NCBI RefSeq assembly: GCF_040689395.1
Contig: NZ_JBFAZX010000004.1
Location: 1 to 64,000, forward strand
Length of the DNA: 64,000 nucleotides
Source: Dactylosporangium sp040689395
GTDB lineage: Bacteria > Actinomycetota > Actinomycetes > Mycobacteriales > Micromonosporaceae
Direction: 5' to 3'
Positions 1-8,585 of the stretch are shown piece after piece (position 1 is the stretch's first letter; each line of letters begins with the position of its first letter). The notes under the pieces are model-generated. The model ran no database searches. It saw only the letters and a program-made list of their open reading frames with translations, and was not told where the DNA came from. The position numbers and the translations under genes are program-made.

Positions 1-495
1 GACATCACCTACCTGCCTGTCGGTGAGCGCGGGTTCCTCTACCTGGCCACGGTCATCGACCTGCACTCACGCCGCCTGGCCGGCTGGGCGATCGCCGAAC
101 ACATGCGCACCGACCTGGTCATCGACGCCCTCAACGCCGCCCAACGCACCCGCGGCAGCCTGGACGGAGCGATCATGCACACCGACCACGGAGCCCAGTA
201 CACATCGAAGGACTTCGCTGAAGCCTGCACCGCGGCCGGCGTCCGCCAGTCGATGAGCAAGGTGGGCAGTTCGGCCGACAACGCCCTGGCCGAGTCGTTC
301 AACGCCACCTTCAAACGCGAAACCCTGCAAGGCCGCCGCGCGTTCACCGACGAACGCGAAGCCCGGCTGACCGCGTTCCGCTGGCTGCACCGCTACAACA
401 CCGTCCGCCGCCACTCCCGACTCGGACAGCAATCCCCGATCAACTACGAAAACAACATCCGAACAGCACCAGCTACGCTGGCGCCAGCCGCATAA
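1..495 (+). CDS. IS3-family transposase (OrfB), C-terminal part
   Basis: The frame is open from base 1 and ends with TAA at 493-495, so the 5' end lies outside the window. The roughly 164 residues are the rve/DDE integrase core of an IS3-family OrfB transposase. The first catalytic Asp is in DITYLPV at the very start, the second in HTDHGAQY, and the Glu in NALAESFNATFKRE about 35 residues later (the D35E spacing). The C-terminal HRYNTVRRHSRLG motif is also typical. The visible part shows no frameshift, so the element could be intact upstream. Family assignment is firm; subgroup is not determined. Confidence 0.92.
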   Translation, partial: DITYLPVGERGFLYLATVIDLHSRRLAGWAIAEHMRTDLVIDALNAAQRTRGSLDGAIMHTDHGAQYTSKDFAEACTAAGVRQSMSKVGSSADNALAESFNATFKRETLQGRRAFTDEREARLTAFRWLHRYNTVRRHSRLGQQSPINYENNIRTAPATLAPAA

Positions 496-501
496 ACCCC
501 G

Positions 502-520
502 TGTCCAAGATCAGGGGTCA
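502..520. repeat. Putative right terminal inverted repeat of the IS3 element
   Basis: Seven bases after the transposase stop lies TGTCCAAGATCAGGGGTCA. Read inward from 520 it starts TGACCCCTGATC, matching the 5'-TG...CA-3' ends of IS3-family elements. The left end is outside the window, so the pairing cannot be verified. Confidence 0.5.
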
Positions 521-548
521 AGCCCCGGGTTCCGGGATAATTACACAC

Positions 549-1481
549 ATGGGGCAGCTGGGATTGTTTTCAAGGGCGGAGTTGGCTGCCATGCGTGACC
601 GGACCAGGTCACGTCGTTATTCCCCGGCGAAGGAGCAGTTCCGCCGGGAGCATGCTCGGCATCGAGAGTGGGGTCTGGCCAGGCGGCACGCCGAGAAGCT
701 CCGCCGTCTGCGCGGTGACACCCCGCCGACGGCCAGCGACCAGCGGGACGGATCGGTGCAGAGGCCGATGCCGCCCTCGCCGGTCACGCAGCCTGACCAG
801 GAACGACGTCCCGCGAGCAGCACCGCGGCAAACGACTGCGGTCCCGCACCACGCCAGGCGGGCGGCGCCGGGCGGCCCGTTCCTGTCCCGAAGCGTCGTC
901 GCGCGTCCACGCCGCAGGTGCGCCGGCCCGCCGGTCCGGCAACGCGTCGAACGGTCGGCGGAAATACACGGCCGCCGGTGCATCGCGGCCGTCTTTCGAC
1001 AATGCCGCGCACGGCCGGGCGACATTTCCGTCGAATGCTCCGCACGGTGGGGACAAGTAACCACTGTCCCCATGGACCGCCGGTGCCGATTCCCGAATGT
1101 GTAGACATTGGCGATGGCCCGCACGACGCGCACATGGGCAGATCCGGAAAGTGCGGCGCCCGGGGTTCTCACCATCGGCGCTGCGCAGCGTCACCGCGGT
1201 CCAGGGGTGCGGCCCGCCCACCTTCAGCGCGCGCGAGTACATCAAGCCTGTCCGGATGCGACGCTTTCCTTGCACGAGAATCCGTCGAGAAGCTTGTCGA
1301 CTGCCTGCGAACCCGCCAACCTCACCGAGACCGGACAGCGACGCGACCGGCCGACCGTCTCAACAGCTCGACCTTGTTCCGGGCTGCCCACTGGCGGATC
1401 GACTTGAGCGCGGCGAGGGTGTTCGCTGCGGACTTACGGCGGTGTACGACGCCCCAGAGGATGTCGTCGCCGATCGAGTAG
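549..1481 (+). CDS. Uncertain hypothetical protein, probably decayed after its first ~55 codons
   Basis: An ATG at 549 (MGQLGLFSRAELAAMRD...) opens an Arg-rich frame just beyond the IS3 end. The first 55 or so residues are charged and helical-looking, with a plausible composition (RREHARHREWGLARRHAEKL). I do not recognise a family with certainty. From about residue 60 the translation becomes Pro/Arg/Ala-rich like non-coding high-GC DNA, and the frame then runs antisense into the IS630 remnant, so the full ORF is unlikely to be a real protein. It may be a gene disrupted by insertions. Between about 720 and 1320 I see no other convincing gene. Confidence 0.2.
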   Translation: MGQLGLFSRAELAAMRDRTRSRRYSPAKEQFRREHARHREWGLARRHAEKLRRLRGDTPPTASDQRDGSVQRPMPPSPVTQPDQERRPASSTAANDCGPAPRQAGGAGRPVPVPKRRRASTPQVRRPAGPATRRTVGGNTRPPVHRGRLSTMPRTAGRHFRRMLRTVGTSNHCPHGPPVPIPECVDIGDGPHDAHMGRSGKCGARGSHHRRCAASPRSRGAARPPSARASTSSLSGCDAFLARESVEKLVDCLRTRQPHRDRTATRPADRLNSSTLFRAAHWRIDLSAARVFAADLRRCTTPQRMSSPIE

Positions 1482-2052
1482 CAGCCGTGGAACTGCCGCA
1501 CCCCGTGCAGCTTGTGATAGCTCGCCGGTAGCCGGTCCGGATGTCCCGCCGGTGCCCAGCCCGCCCCGCCGTGAGGGCGGATGGTCGCGTTTTCGTCCGC
1601 TGGAACGGCAGGTCGTGCTTGCGCAGCAACTGCCGGAGTCGTTCCCGACCGATCTGGGACCCGGCGGGTGCCGCGGTTGTGGGCCAGGTAGTCGGCGAGT
1701 TTCCGCAGCTCCACCGGGTGAACGGCTGGCCGGGGGCTTCGGGTCTGATGCTGGCCGTCGCGACGATGAACGTCTCGTCGTCTTCACTGATCAGGCGGGG
1801 ACGGCCACCCGCCCACTGAGGGTTGAGGCTTCCCATGCCCATCTCGTTGAACCGGTGAATGACCTGCCGGACCGAGTCCTCATCGGCCTGGACCAGCCTC
1901 GCGATCACCGGCACGCTGTTGCCGCCGGCCGAGGCCAGCACGACCATTGCCCGGCGCAGCCGGATCGCGGAGCCGGTTGCTCGTCTGGTTATCCGCAGCA
2001 ACTGCTGACCTTCCTGGTCGGACAGCCGCCGCACACGCACAGGTTCTGCCAC
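1322..2052 (-). pseudogene. IS630-family transposase remnant (frameshifts and internal deletions)
   Basis: On the minus strand the sequence starts near GTG 2052 (VAEPVRVRRLSDQEG) with an intact helix-turn-helix region (RLVQADEDSVRQVIHRFN, GGRPRLISEDD). Matching segments then jump between two frames: RKLADYLAHN, then IGRERLRQLLRKHDLPFQRT, then HKLHGVRQFHGCYSIGDD and KSAANTLAALKSIR. The segments that should carry the first Asp (FDEFG-like) and second Asp (DNLSAH-like) are absent, and the C-terminal part with the Glu is gone after KVELL. It is therefore a dead copy. Boundaries are approximate. Confidence 0.82.
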
Positions 2053-2074
2053 CCCGACAGCCTGACCGCGACAA

Positions 2075-2102
2075 CGCCGCCCGGCCTGCGGGCCGGGCGG
2101 CG
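2075..2102 (-). terminator. Hairpin terminator of the M23 peptidase gene
   Basis: A perfect 12-bp stem (CGCCGCCCGGCC / GGCCGGGCGGCG) closes a TGCG tetraloop about 60 nt downstream of the M23 stop on the minus strand. There is no U-tract, as is common for actinobacterial terminators. Confidence 0.65.
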
Positions 2103-2164
2103 TGTCATCCAACACCGTGAACGTTTTGGTCAGGGCACTGGATCTACCGAGAACCTACCGCGGG

Positions 2165-4006
2165 TCAGCCGATCGGGGCGCCGCGGCTGCGCATGAACGG
2201 CAGCGGGTTGATGGCGTTCTTCGGGGTCGTCGGCGGGGAGTTGGTGTGGACCTCGAAGTGCAGGTGCGGGGCCGAGGAGTTGCCCGAGCTGCCGACGTAG
2301 CCGATGAGCTGGCCGGCGGTGACCTTCTGGCCGACGTTGACGACGCCACGGCGGACCATGTGGCAGTACAGCGTGGAGATGCCGTCGGCGTGCTGGATCT
2401 TGACATACCAGCCGCAGCCCGTGATCCACCGGTTGCCGACCCGGTCGCAGCTGAATCCCCACGTGATGTTGCACGCGACTGTGACGACCGTACCCGCCGA
2501 GGCCGCGCGGATCGGGGTACCGGTGGGGGCCATGATGTCGACGCCGACGTGGCTGCCGGGCCTGAAGCCGGGCTCGGCCGTGCGGCCGGGCAGCGGGGAC
2601 ACCCAGACCGGCGCGGCGGGCGCTACCACGGGTGCCGTGGTGGGCGGGGGCGGTGCCGTCGTCGTAGGGGGTGCCGTGGTGGGCGGTGCCGTGGTGGGGG
2701 GTGCGGTGGTGGGCGGTGCGGTGGTGGGCGGTGCCGTCGTGGGGGGTGCGCTGCTGGGCGGTGCGCTGCTGGGTGCTTCGCTGGGCGGTGCGCTGCTGGG
2801 TGCCGCGCTGCTGGGCGGTGCGTCGCTGGGTGCCGCGCTGCTGGGCGGTGCCGTGGTCGGTGCGATGTTGGGTTGGTGCCCGCAGAGTGGCAGATCCGCG
2901 TCCGGCCGGCGGATGAAGGCGTCTGAAACGTATGTGCCGTTGGTCAGCCGGTCCCACAGGTCGGTCACCCGGACCGTGCCCTCGTCGATGAGCTGGCCCT
3001 TGACCTGGCATTCGATCGCGACCGTTGCGCCGTTCGGGATGGTGCCCACCTTGGGCTTCCAGACGTAGGCGCCGGTGCGGGCGTTCAGCGGCACCTTCGG
3101 GGAGTCAACCGTCCCGCTGGCCGCGGCCTGCGCGGTGGGGGCGGTGGTGGGTGCCGCTGTGGTGGGCGCCGCGCTGCTTGGCGCTGCGCTGTTGGTCGGC
3201 GTGACGTTGGGTTGGGGGCCGCAGAGCGGCAGATCCTTAGCCGGCCGGTCGATCCAGGCGTCCGAGACGTATGTGCCGTTGGTCAGCCGGTCCCAGAGGT
3301 CGGTCACCCGGACTGTGCCCTGGTCGATGAGCTGGCCCTTGACCTGGCATTCGATCGCGACCGTTGCGCCGTTCGGGATGGTGCCCACCTTGGGCTTCCA
3401 GACGTAGGCGCCGGTGCGGGCGTTCAGCGGCACCTTCGGGGAGTTCACGGTCCCGCTGGCCGCGGCCTGCGCGGTGGGGGCGGTGGTGGGTGCCGCTGTG
3501 GTGGGCGCCGCGCTGCTTGGCGCTGCGCTGCTTGGCGCTGCGCTGCTTGGCGCTGCGCTGCTGGGCGGTGGGGTGGTGGGTGGTGCCGTGGTGGGCGGTG
3601 GTGTGGTCGGTGGTGCGCTGGTGGGCGGCGCGCTGGTGGGAGCTGCGACGTTGGTTTGGGGATCGCAGAGTGGCAGATCCGCCGCCGGTCGGCGGATCCA
3701 GGCGTCCGAGACGTACGTGCCGTCGGTCAGCCGGTCCCACAAGTTGGTCACCCGGACTGTGCCCTGGTCGATGAGCTGGCCCTTGACCTGGCATTCGATC
3801 GCGACCGGTGCGCCGTTCGGGATGGTGCCCACCTTGGGCTTCCAGACGTAGGCGCCGGTGCGGGCGTTCAGCGGCACCTTCGGGGAATCGACCGTCCCGC
3901 TGGTCGCGGCCTGCGCGACGGTCGCCGGTAGCACGGTGGCCAGGATCGTCGCGGCCAGAACCGCTGTGGCGGCGGCGGCAGCGGAGACGGACCTGATGTT
4001 GCGCAA
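2165..4006 (-). CDS. Secreted M23 metallopeptidase with three SH3-like modules
   Basis: A peptidoglycan hydrolase of the LytM/M23 family, acting outside the cell. A signal peptide (RNIRSVSAAAAATAVL... ending TVAQA) is followed by three nearly identical ~79-residue SH3b-like modules (each SGTV-SPKVPLNARTG ... TYVSDA ... DLPLC). These are separated by Pro/Thr/Ser/Ala-rich linkers, and a C-terminal M23 domain carries the zinc ligands HVGVD and HLHFEVH. The SH3b modules probably anchor it to the wall. Start: an ATG exists at 4033, but I prefer TTG 4006, where a G-rich Shine-Dalgarno lies 7 nt upstream. The decayed paralogue at 4841-5064 begins with ATG at exactly the aligned position. The gene ends at a strong hairpin. 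Catalytic function is confident; substrate bond and wall ligand are inferred. Confidence 0.9.
   Translation of the reverse strand: MRNIRSVSAAAAATAVLAATILATVLPATVAQAATSGTVDSPKVPLNARTGAYVWKPKVGTIPNGAPVAIECQVKGQLIDQGTVRVTNLWDRLTDGTYVSDAWIRRPAADLPLCDPQTNVAAPTSAPPTSAPPTTPPPTTAPPTTPPPSSAAPSSAAPSSAAPSSAAPTTAAPTTAPTAQAAASGTVNSPKVPLNARTGAYVWKPKVGTIPNGATVAIECQVKGQLIDQGTVRVTDLWDRLTNGTYVSDAWIDRPAKDLPLCGPQPNVTPTNSAAPSSAAPTTAAPTTAPTAQAAASGTVDSPKVPLNARTGAYVWKPKVGTIPNGATVAIECQVKGQLIDEGTVRVTDLWDRLTNGTYVSDAFIRRPDADLPLCGHQPNIAPTTAPPSSAAPSDAPPSSAAPSSAPPSEAPSSAPPSSAPPTTAPPTTAPPTTAPPTTAPPTTAPPTTTAPPPPTTAPVVAPAAPVWVSPLPGRTAEPGFRPGSHVGVDIMAPTGTPIRAASAGTVVTVACNITWGFSCDRVGNRWITGCGWYVKIQHADGISTLYCHMVRRGVVNVGQKVTAGQLIGYVGSSGNSSAPHLHFEVHTNSPPTTPKNAINPLPFMRSRGAPIG
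2882..3901 (-). repeat. Three ~237-bp direct repeats encoding the SH3-like modules
   Basis: The copies lie at about 2882-3118, 3221-3457 and 3665-3901. They differ at only a few codons (for example AWIRRP / AWIDRP / AFIRRP). The spacers are low-complexity GGTGGTGGGCGG and GCGCTGCTTGGC-type repeats coding for Pro-Thr and Ser-Ala tracts. This near-identity points to recent tandem duplication or gene conversion, and copy number may vary between strains. Confidence 0.88.
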
Positions 4007-4840
4007 GGAGTACCCCCCAGGGCGAGCGGACATGCGGCGGGGGACCCCGGCCCCGCCAACGCCAGCCCGAGCTTCCTGGATGAGTTGACCTTGGTCAAGC
4101 CTGACAAAAGGACATCAACACGGCTGTGGTCGGCGCATTTACCCGTCGTGCGCCGGTCGTGGGCGGCGCACAGGCCGACCGTCTCGGGCGGCAGACGAGG
4201 CATGGTTTCCGGTGTGGTGCGGCGGCTGTACTGGCGTCCCACGGAAGCGATGCGGGCGCACGGCCGGCCAGCCGTATTGATCATCATTCATGGGAGTGCA
4301 TGAATGCGTGCAGGCGGGTCCCGTGGTGGCGCGGGGACGGGGTTCGCCGCAGCCGCCATCTGCTGCGTGGCTGGTCAATGCGCGCCTCAACCGCTGCGGT
4401 GGACCGCTGCCGTGGGTGCCGGATCGAGAAGCCGGCCGGGCTCTGGGCCGGGCTCATCAACCTCGGCCTGATCGCCTTCCTGTTCGGGTTTCGCGCCCGC
4501 TGATGGATCGCCCGACCCGTCGAGCATCGCGTCGAACACCGCCTGCCGCGGATTCGGATGCGCCACACCGGAAACCGTCATCAATGTTGCGGAATCGAAC
4601 AGAAGGGCCTTGTCTGCCAAATTGGAATCAATGCACCATGTGAGGTTAGGAACACCACATGACCGAATCACCCGTTCGGGTGAGGTGCGCACAGCTTCCT
4701 CGCCCGCATTCGCCGCCGCGGGTCGCAGAACGGTCACCCTATTGGCTGATGGTTCGTTTGGGCGTGTCATCGCCACGAACAATTTCGCAGCCAATATAAT
4801 TCAGCCCGCTCAGCCGGTCGAGGCTCTGTGGGTGCGGATT
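4007..4840. other. Gene-poor stretch between the M23 gene and its decayed paralogue
   Basis: I see no convincing gene. Short ORFs exist on both strands, but none has a good ribosome binding site or a recognisable sequence. At 4085-4098 there is an inverted repeat TTGACC-TT-GGTCAA about 80 bp upstream of the M23 start, a possible operator or promoter element. Composition from about 4540 to 4810 is visibly less GC-rich than the surroundings. Confidence 0.5.
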
Positions 4841-5064
4841 TCAGCCGTGGGTCGAGGCGTTCCTCGGCGGGATGTTGACGCGAACCTCGAAGTGCGGGTG
4901 CGGGGCAGAGGAGTTGCCCGCACCGCCAACCCGGCCGGCGCGACCATGCTGACCCCGCGCTGGCCGTGGCCGGTGCGGAGACTGTAGAGCGGCGGCTCGG
5001 GAGAGACGACGGCCGCAGCCCGCGCGGCGGTCGCCAGAACGGCGGTGGCGACGGACCTGCGCAT
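4841..5064 (-). pseudogene. Decayed M23 peptidase paralogue with core deletion
   Basis: From ATG 5064 the minus strand reads MRRSVATAVLATAARA, aligned with the signal peptide of the intact M23 gene. It is followed by SLRTGHGQRGVSMVAPAG, equivalent to the HVGVD-containing segment, with both zinc ligands replaced (H to R, D to S). At a GCCGG junction the homology then jumps about 60 residues and shifts frame to GNSSAPHPHFEV, equivalent to GNSSAPHLHFEV near the C terminus. The upstream GGGGCGAGCGG-like context is also shared. It is a truncated, frameshifted duplicate that lacks the SH3 modules and is very unlikely to be functional. Confidence 0.78.
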
Positions 5065-5099
5065 GAGGTACTCCGGGGCGAGCGGCCGGGAGACCGCGA

Positions 5100-5132
5100 A
5101 CCCCGCCGACGCTCACTATGCGTCGGCGGGGT
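5100..5132 (-). terminator. Strong hairpin terminator after fadB
   Basis: A perfect 13-bp stem (ACCCCGCCGACGC / GCGTCGGCGGGGT) with a 7-nt loop lies 38 nt past the fadB stop on the minus strand. It is symmetric and could stop transcription from either side. Confidence 0.8.
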
Positions 5133-5169
5133 CCGGTTCTGGCGGTTCGGTGTTGTGGCGCGCCGGTGG

Positions 5170-7251
5170 CTACGGCGCGTTCGCCACGCCGGGCGGCAGG
5201 AACCGGGCGCCGGTGACCTGCTCGGAGACGCCCTCGCGGTCCAGGTACGGGGTGACGCCGCCGAGGTGGAACGGCCAGCCCGCGCCGAGGATCATGCACA
5301 GGTCGATGTCCCGCGGGTCCGCGACGACACCCTCGTCGAGCATCAGCCGGATCTCCTTGGCCAGGGCCTCGGTCGCCCGCGCGCGCAGTTCTTCCGCAGT
5401 GGACGGCTGGTCGCCGACCTCCAGCAGGGCGAGCACCTCCGGGTCCGGGTTGCCCTCGGCGTCGGTGAAGCCGCGCTTGCCGGCGCCGACGACCCGGGCC
5501 AGGTTGGCCGAGACGCCGAACCGGTCCGGGAACGCCGTGTGCAGCGTCTCCGCGACGTGCGCGGCGACGGCCGGGCCGACCATCGTGAGCAGCGCCATCG
5601 GGCGCATCGGCAGGCCCAGCGGGTCGAGGGCCGAGTCGGCGACGCCGATCGGCGTGCCGTTGTCGACGGCGGCGGTGACCACGCCGAGGAAGCGGGTCAG
5701 CAGCCGGTTGACCACGAACGCGGGCGCGTCCTTGACCAGTACCGACGACTTCTTCAGCGCCTTGCCCACGGCGAACGCGGTGGCCAGGGTCGCATCGTCG
5801 GTCTGTGCCGCGCGGACGATCTCCAGCAGCGGCATCATCGCGACCGGGTTGAAGAAGTGCAGGCCGACCACCCGCTCCGGGCGGGCCAGGTCGGTCGCCT
5901 GCTCGGTGACCGACAGCGACGACGTGTTGGTGGCCAGCACGCAGTCGTCTCGGACGATCGCCTCGATCTCGGCCCAGACCTGCTTCTTGATCTTCAGATC
6001 CTCGAAGACGGCCTCCAGCACCAGGTCGGCGTCGGCGAACACGCCCTTGTCGACCGAGCCGCTGACGAGCCCCTTGTACTTCGCCGCCTTGCCCGGGTCG
6101 AGCCGCCGCTTCGACACCAGCTTGTCGATCTCGGTGTGGACGTAGCCGACGCCCTTGTCGACGCGCTCCTGGTCGAGGTCGGTGAGCACGACCGGTACCT
6201 CGAGCCGGCGCACGAACAGCAGCGCCAGCTGGGAGGCCATCAGGCCGGCCCCGACGATGCCGACCTTGTTGACATCGCGGGCCAGGCCGGCGTCCGGCGC
6301 ACCGGCGGGCCGCTTCGCGCGGCGCTGGACGAGGTCGAAGGCGTAGAGGCTGGCCCGGGCCTGATCGCCCAGGATGAGGTCGGCGAGGGCCTCGTCCTCG
6401 GCCGCGGTGCCGTCGGAGAACGTCGCGTCCTTGGCCAGCGCCAGCAGTTCAAGCGCCCGGTTGGCGCTGTTGACGGCGCCGTGCAGCCGCTCGTCGAGCT
6501 GGTGCCTGGCGAAGTACAGCACGCCGTCCCACATGTCCCGGTCGATCTCCGGCCGGTTCACCGTGACGGAGCCGTCGACCACGCCCTCGGCCCACTCCAG
6601 GGACCGTTCCAGGTAGTCCGCCGGGTCGAAGATCGCGTCGGCGATGCCCAGCTCGTGCGCCTGGGCCGGCTTGAGCTGCTTCTGCGTCAGCGGGTTCTGC
6701 AGGATGACCTGGGCCGCCGGGGCGATGCCGATGAGGTTCGGCAGCAGCTGGGTGCCGCCCCAGCCGGGTACCAGACCGATGGCGACCTCGGGCAGGGCGA
6801 GCGCCGCGGCGCCGGAGGAGACGGTGCGGTAGTGGCAGTGCAGCGCGACCTCCAGGCCGCCGCCCATCGCCGCGCCGTTGATGAACGCGAACGTGGGCAC
6901 GGCCGAGTCGCGGAGCTTACTGAAGACGCGGTGGCCCAGCCGGCCGAGCTCGACGGCCTGCTCACGGGAGGTGATCAGCGGCATGCCGGTGATGTCGGCG
7001 CCGACGCAGAAGATGTACGGCTTGCCGGTCAGCGCGATGAGCTTCGGCGCCGCGGCGACCGCCTCGTCGATCGCGGCCTCCAGGCTGGCCAGGCCGGCCG
7101 GGCCGAACGAGTTGGGCTTGGTGTGGTCGAAGCCGTTGTCGAGCGTGATGAGCGCGGCCCGCTCGCGGCTGGGCAGGGTGACGAAGCGCAGCAGCGCCCT
7201 GGTCACGACCTCATTCGGGTTCGTCAGCGCCCCGGCATTCGTGATGGTCAC
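5170..7251 (-). CDS. fadB: Trifunctional-type FadB: enoyl-CoA hydratase / 3-hydroxyacyl-CoA dehydrogenase
   Basis: A 693-residue protein catalysing the hydration and NAD-dependent oxidation steps of fatty-acid beta-oxidation. The N-terminal crotonase domain has the CoA/oxyanion segment FCVGADITGM and a GGGLEVALHC region. The central Rossmann domain has VGIVGAGLMASQLA, followed by TNTSSLSV and GLHFFNPVAMMPLLE of 3-hydroxyacyl-CoA dehydrogenases. A C-terminal helical dimerisation domain follows. Start: GTG 7251 overlaps the thiolase stop by 4 bp (GTGA), so the two genes are translationally coupled and form the usual actinobacterial fadA-fadB pair. A longer ORF upstream would overlap the thiolase and is rejected. 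A strong hairpin follows the stop. Confidence 0.95.
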   Translation of the reverse strand: MTITNAGALTNPNEVVTRALLRFVTLPSRERAALITLDNGFDHTKPNSFGPAGLASLEAAIDEAVAAAPKLIALTGKPYIFCVGADITGMPLITSREQAVELGRLGHRVFSKLRDSAVPTFAFINGAAMGGGLEVALHCHYRTVSSGAAALALPEVAIGLVPGWGGTQLLPNLIGIAPAAQVILQNPLTQKQLKPAQAHELGIADAIFDPADYLERSLEWAEGVVDGSVTVNRPEIDRDMWDGVLYFARHQLDERLHGAVNSANRALELLALAKDATFSDGTAAEDEALADLILGDQARASLYAFDLVQRRAKRPAGAPDAGLARDVNKVGIVGAGLMASQLALLFVRRLEVPVVLTDLDQERVDKGVGYVHTEIDKLVSKRRLDPGKAAKYKGLVSGSVDKGVFADADLVLEAVFEDLKIKKQVWAEIEAIVRDDCVLATNTSSLSVTEQATDLARPERVVGLHFFNPVAMMPLLEIVRAAQTDDATLATAFAVGKALKKSSVLVKDAPAFVVNRLLTRFLGVVTAAVDNGTPIGVADSALDPLGLPMRPMALLTMVGPAVAAHVAETLHTAFPDRFGVSANLARVVGAGKRGFTDAEGNPDPEVLALLEVGDQPSTAEELRARATEALAKEIRLMLDEGVVADPRDIDLCMILGAGWPFHLGGVTPYLDREGVSEQVTGARFLPPGVANAP

Positions 7252-8441
7252 TTGCCGCCCTCCCAGTTCGGGTTCTCCCAGATCACCGACGCGCCCATGC
7301 CGATGCCGACGCACATGGCGGTGAGGCCGTAGCGCACGTCGGGCCGCTCGGCGAACTGCCGCGACAGCTGTGTCATGAGCCGCACGCCCGAGGAGGCGAG
7401 CGGGTGGCCGACGGCGATCGCGCCGCCCCACTGGTTGACCCGCGGGTCGTCCTCGGCGATGCCGAAGTGGTCGAGGAAGGCCAGCACCTGCACGGCGAAG
7501 GCCTCGTTGAGCTCGAACAGGCCGATGTCGTCGATGGTGAGCCCGGCGAGGCGCAGCGCCTTCTCGGTGGAGGGCACCGGGCCGTAGCCCATGACCTCGG
7601 GCTCGACGCCGACGAAGCCGTAGGACACCAGCCGCATGCCGATCGGCAGGCCCAGCTCACGGGCCACCTCCTCGGCGGCGATGATCGAGGCGGTGGCGCC
7701 GTCGTTGAGGCCGGCCGCGTTGCCCGCGGTGACCCGGCCGTGTGGGCGGAACGGCGTCTTGAGCGTGGCGAGCTTCTCCAGGCTAGTCGCGCGGGGCGCC
7801 TCGTCGACGGTGGCCAGGCCCCAGCCGGCCTCCGGGTCGCGGGTGGCCACGCTGACCAGGTCCGGCTGCAGCTTGCCGGCGGCGTACGCGGCGGCGGTCC
7901 TCACCTGTGAGGCGTAGCCGAACCGGTCGGCCCGCTCCTTGGTGATGCTGGGCAGCCGGTCGTGCAGGTTCTCCGCGGTCGAGCCCATGACCAGCGCGGA
8001 CGGGTCGACAAGCTTCTCGGCGAGGATGCGCGGGTTGGGGTCGACGCCCTCGCCCATCGGGTGGCGGCCCATGTGCTCGACGCCGCCGGCGATGGCCACG
8101 TCGTAGGCGCCGAACGCGATGCCGCCGGCGACGGTGGTGACCGCCGTCAGCGCGCCCGCGCACATGCGGTCGATCGCGTAGCCGGGCACGCTCTTGGGCA
8201 GCCCGGCCAGCAGGGCGGCGGTGCGCCCGATGGTCAGGCCCTGGTCGCCGGTCTGGGTGGTGGCGGCGATGGCGACCTCGTCGACGCGCTCGGGCGGCAG
8301 CTGCGGGTTGCGCCGCAGCAGCTCCCGGATGCAGCGGATGACGAGGTCATCGGCTCGGGTGTTGGCATACATCCCACCGGCCTTGCCGAACGGGGTGCGT
8401 ACGCCGTCGACGAAGACGACGTCGCGGACAGCACGGGGCAC
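7248..8441 (-). CDS. fadA: Acetyl-CoA acyltransferase (thiolase)
   Basis: A 397-residue thiolase catalysing the last, CoA-dependent cleavage step of beta-oxidation, probably in complex with FadB encoded just downstream. The nucleophile Cys lies in DRMCAGALTA, and the C-terminal catalytic elements are NEAFAV, GHPLASSG and AMCVGIGMG. The GTG start at 8441 has an excellent AGGAGG 6 nt upstream. A short inverted repeat upstream (8476-8487) is a candidate operator. Acetyl-CoA C-acetyltransferase is the alternative name, but the pairing with fadB favours the degradative role. Confidence 0.95.
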   Translation of the reverse strand: MPRAVRDVVFVDGVRTPFGKAGGMYANTRADDLVIRCIRELLRRNPQLPPERVDEVAIAATTQTGDQGLTIGRTAALLAGLPKSVPGYAIDRMCAGALTAVTTVAGGIAFGAYDVAIAGGVEHMGRHPMGEGVDPNPRILAEKLVDPSALVMGSTAENLHDRLPSITKERADRFGYASQVRTAAAYAAGKLQPDLVSVATRDPEAGWGLATVDEAPRATSLEKLATLKTPFRPHGRVTAGNAAGLNDGATASIIAAEEVARELGLPIGMRLVSYGFVGVEPEVMGYGPVPSTEKALRLAGLTIDDIGLFELNEAFAVQVLAFLDHFGIAEDDPRVNQWGGAIAVGHPLASSGVRLMTQLSRQFAERPDVRYGLTAMCVGIGMGASVIWENPNWEGGK

Positions 8442-8475
8442 GGGAGTCCTCCTAGCAACGAGTTACCGGCAATGT

Positions 8476-8487
8476 TACTAGCCAGTA
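8476..8487. promoter_or_regulatory. Candidate operator of the fadAB operon
   Basis: TACTAGCCAGTA is a 10-of-12 palindrome about 35 bp upstream of the fadA start. It resembles the sites bound by TetR-type fatty-acid regulators. No cognate regulator lies next to it, so the assignment is by motif and position only. Confidence 0.4.
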
Positions 8488-8585
8488 GGTCGCTGTGAAC
8501 CCCTTCGCGACGTCATGCTGGTGATCCCGGCCTGTTAGTCACTTTTCAGTGTTGTAGTCCTTCTCAGTGTGTTTGTCCGGCGAGG

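Noticed and set aside
4387..4794. 135-residue minus-strand ORF from TTG 4794
   Set aside because: No ribosome binding site, no recognisable sequence, and a composition change within it.
4966..7332. 788-residue plus-strand ORF antisense to fadB
   Set aside because: Arg/Gly/Asp-rich composition of a high-GC shadow; the opposite strand is a complete FadB with all motifs.
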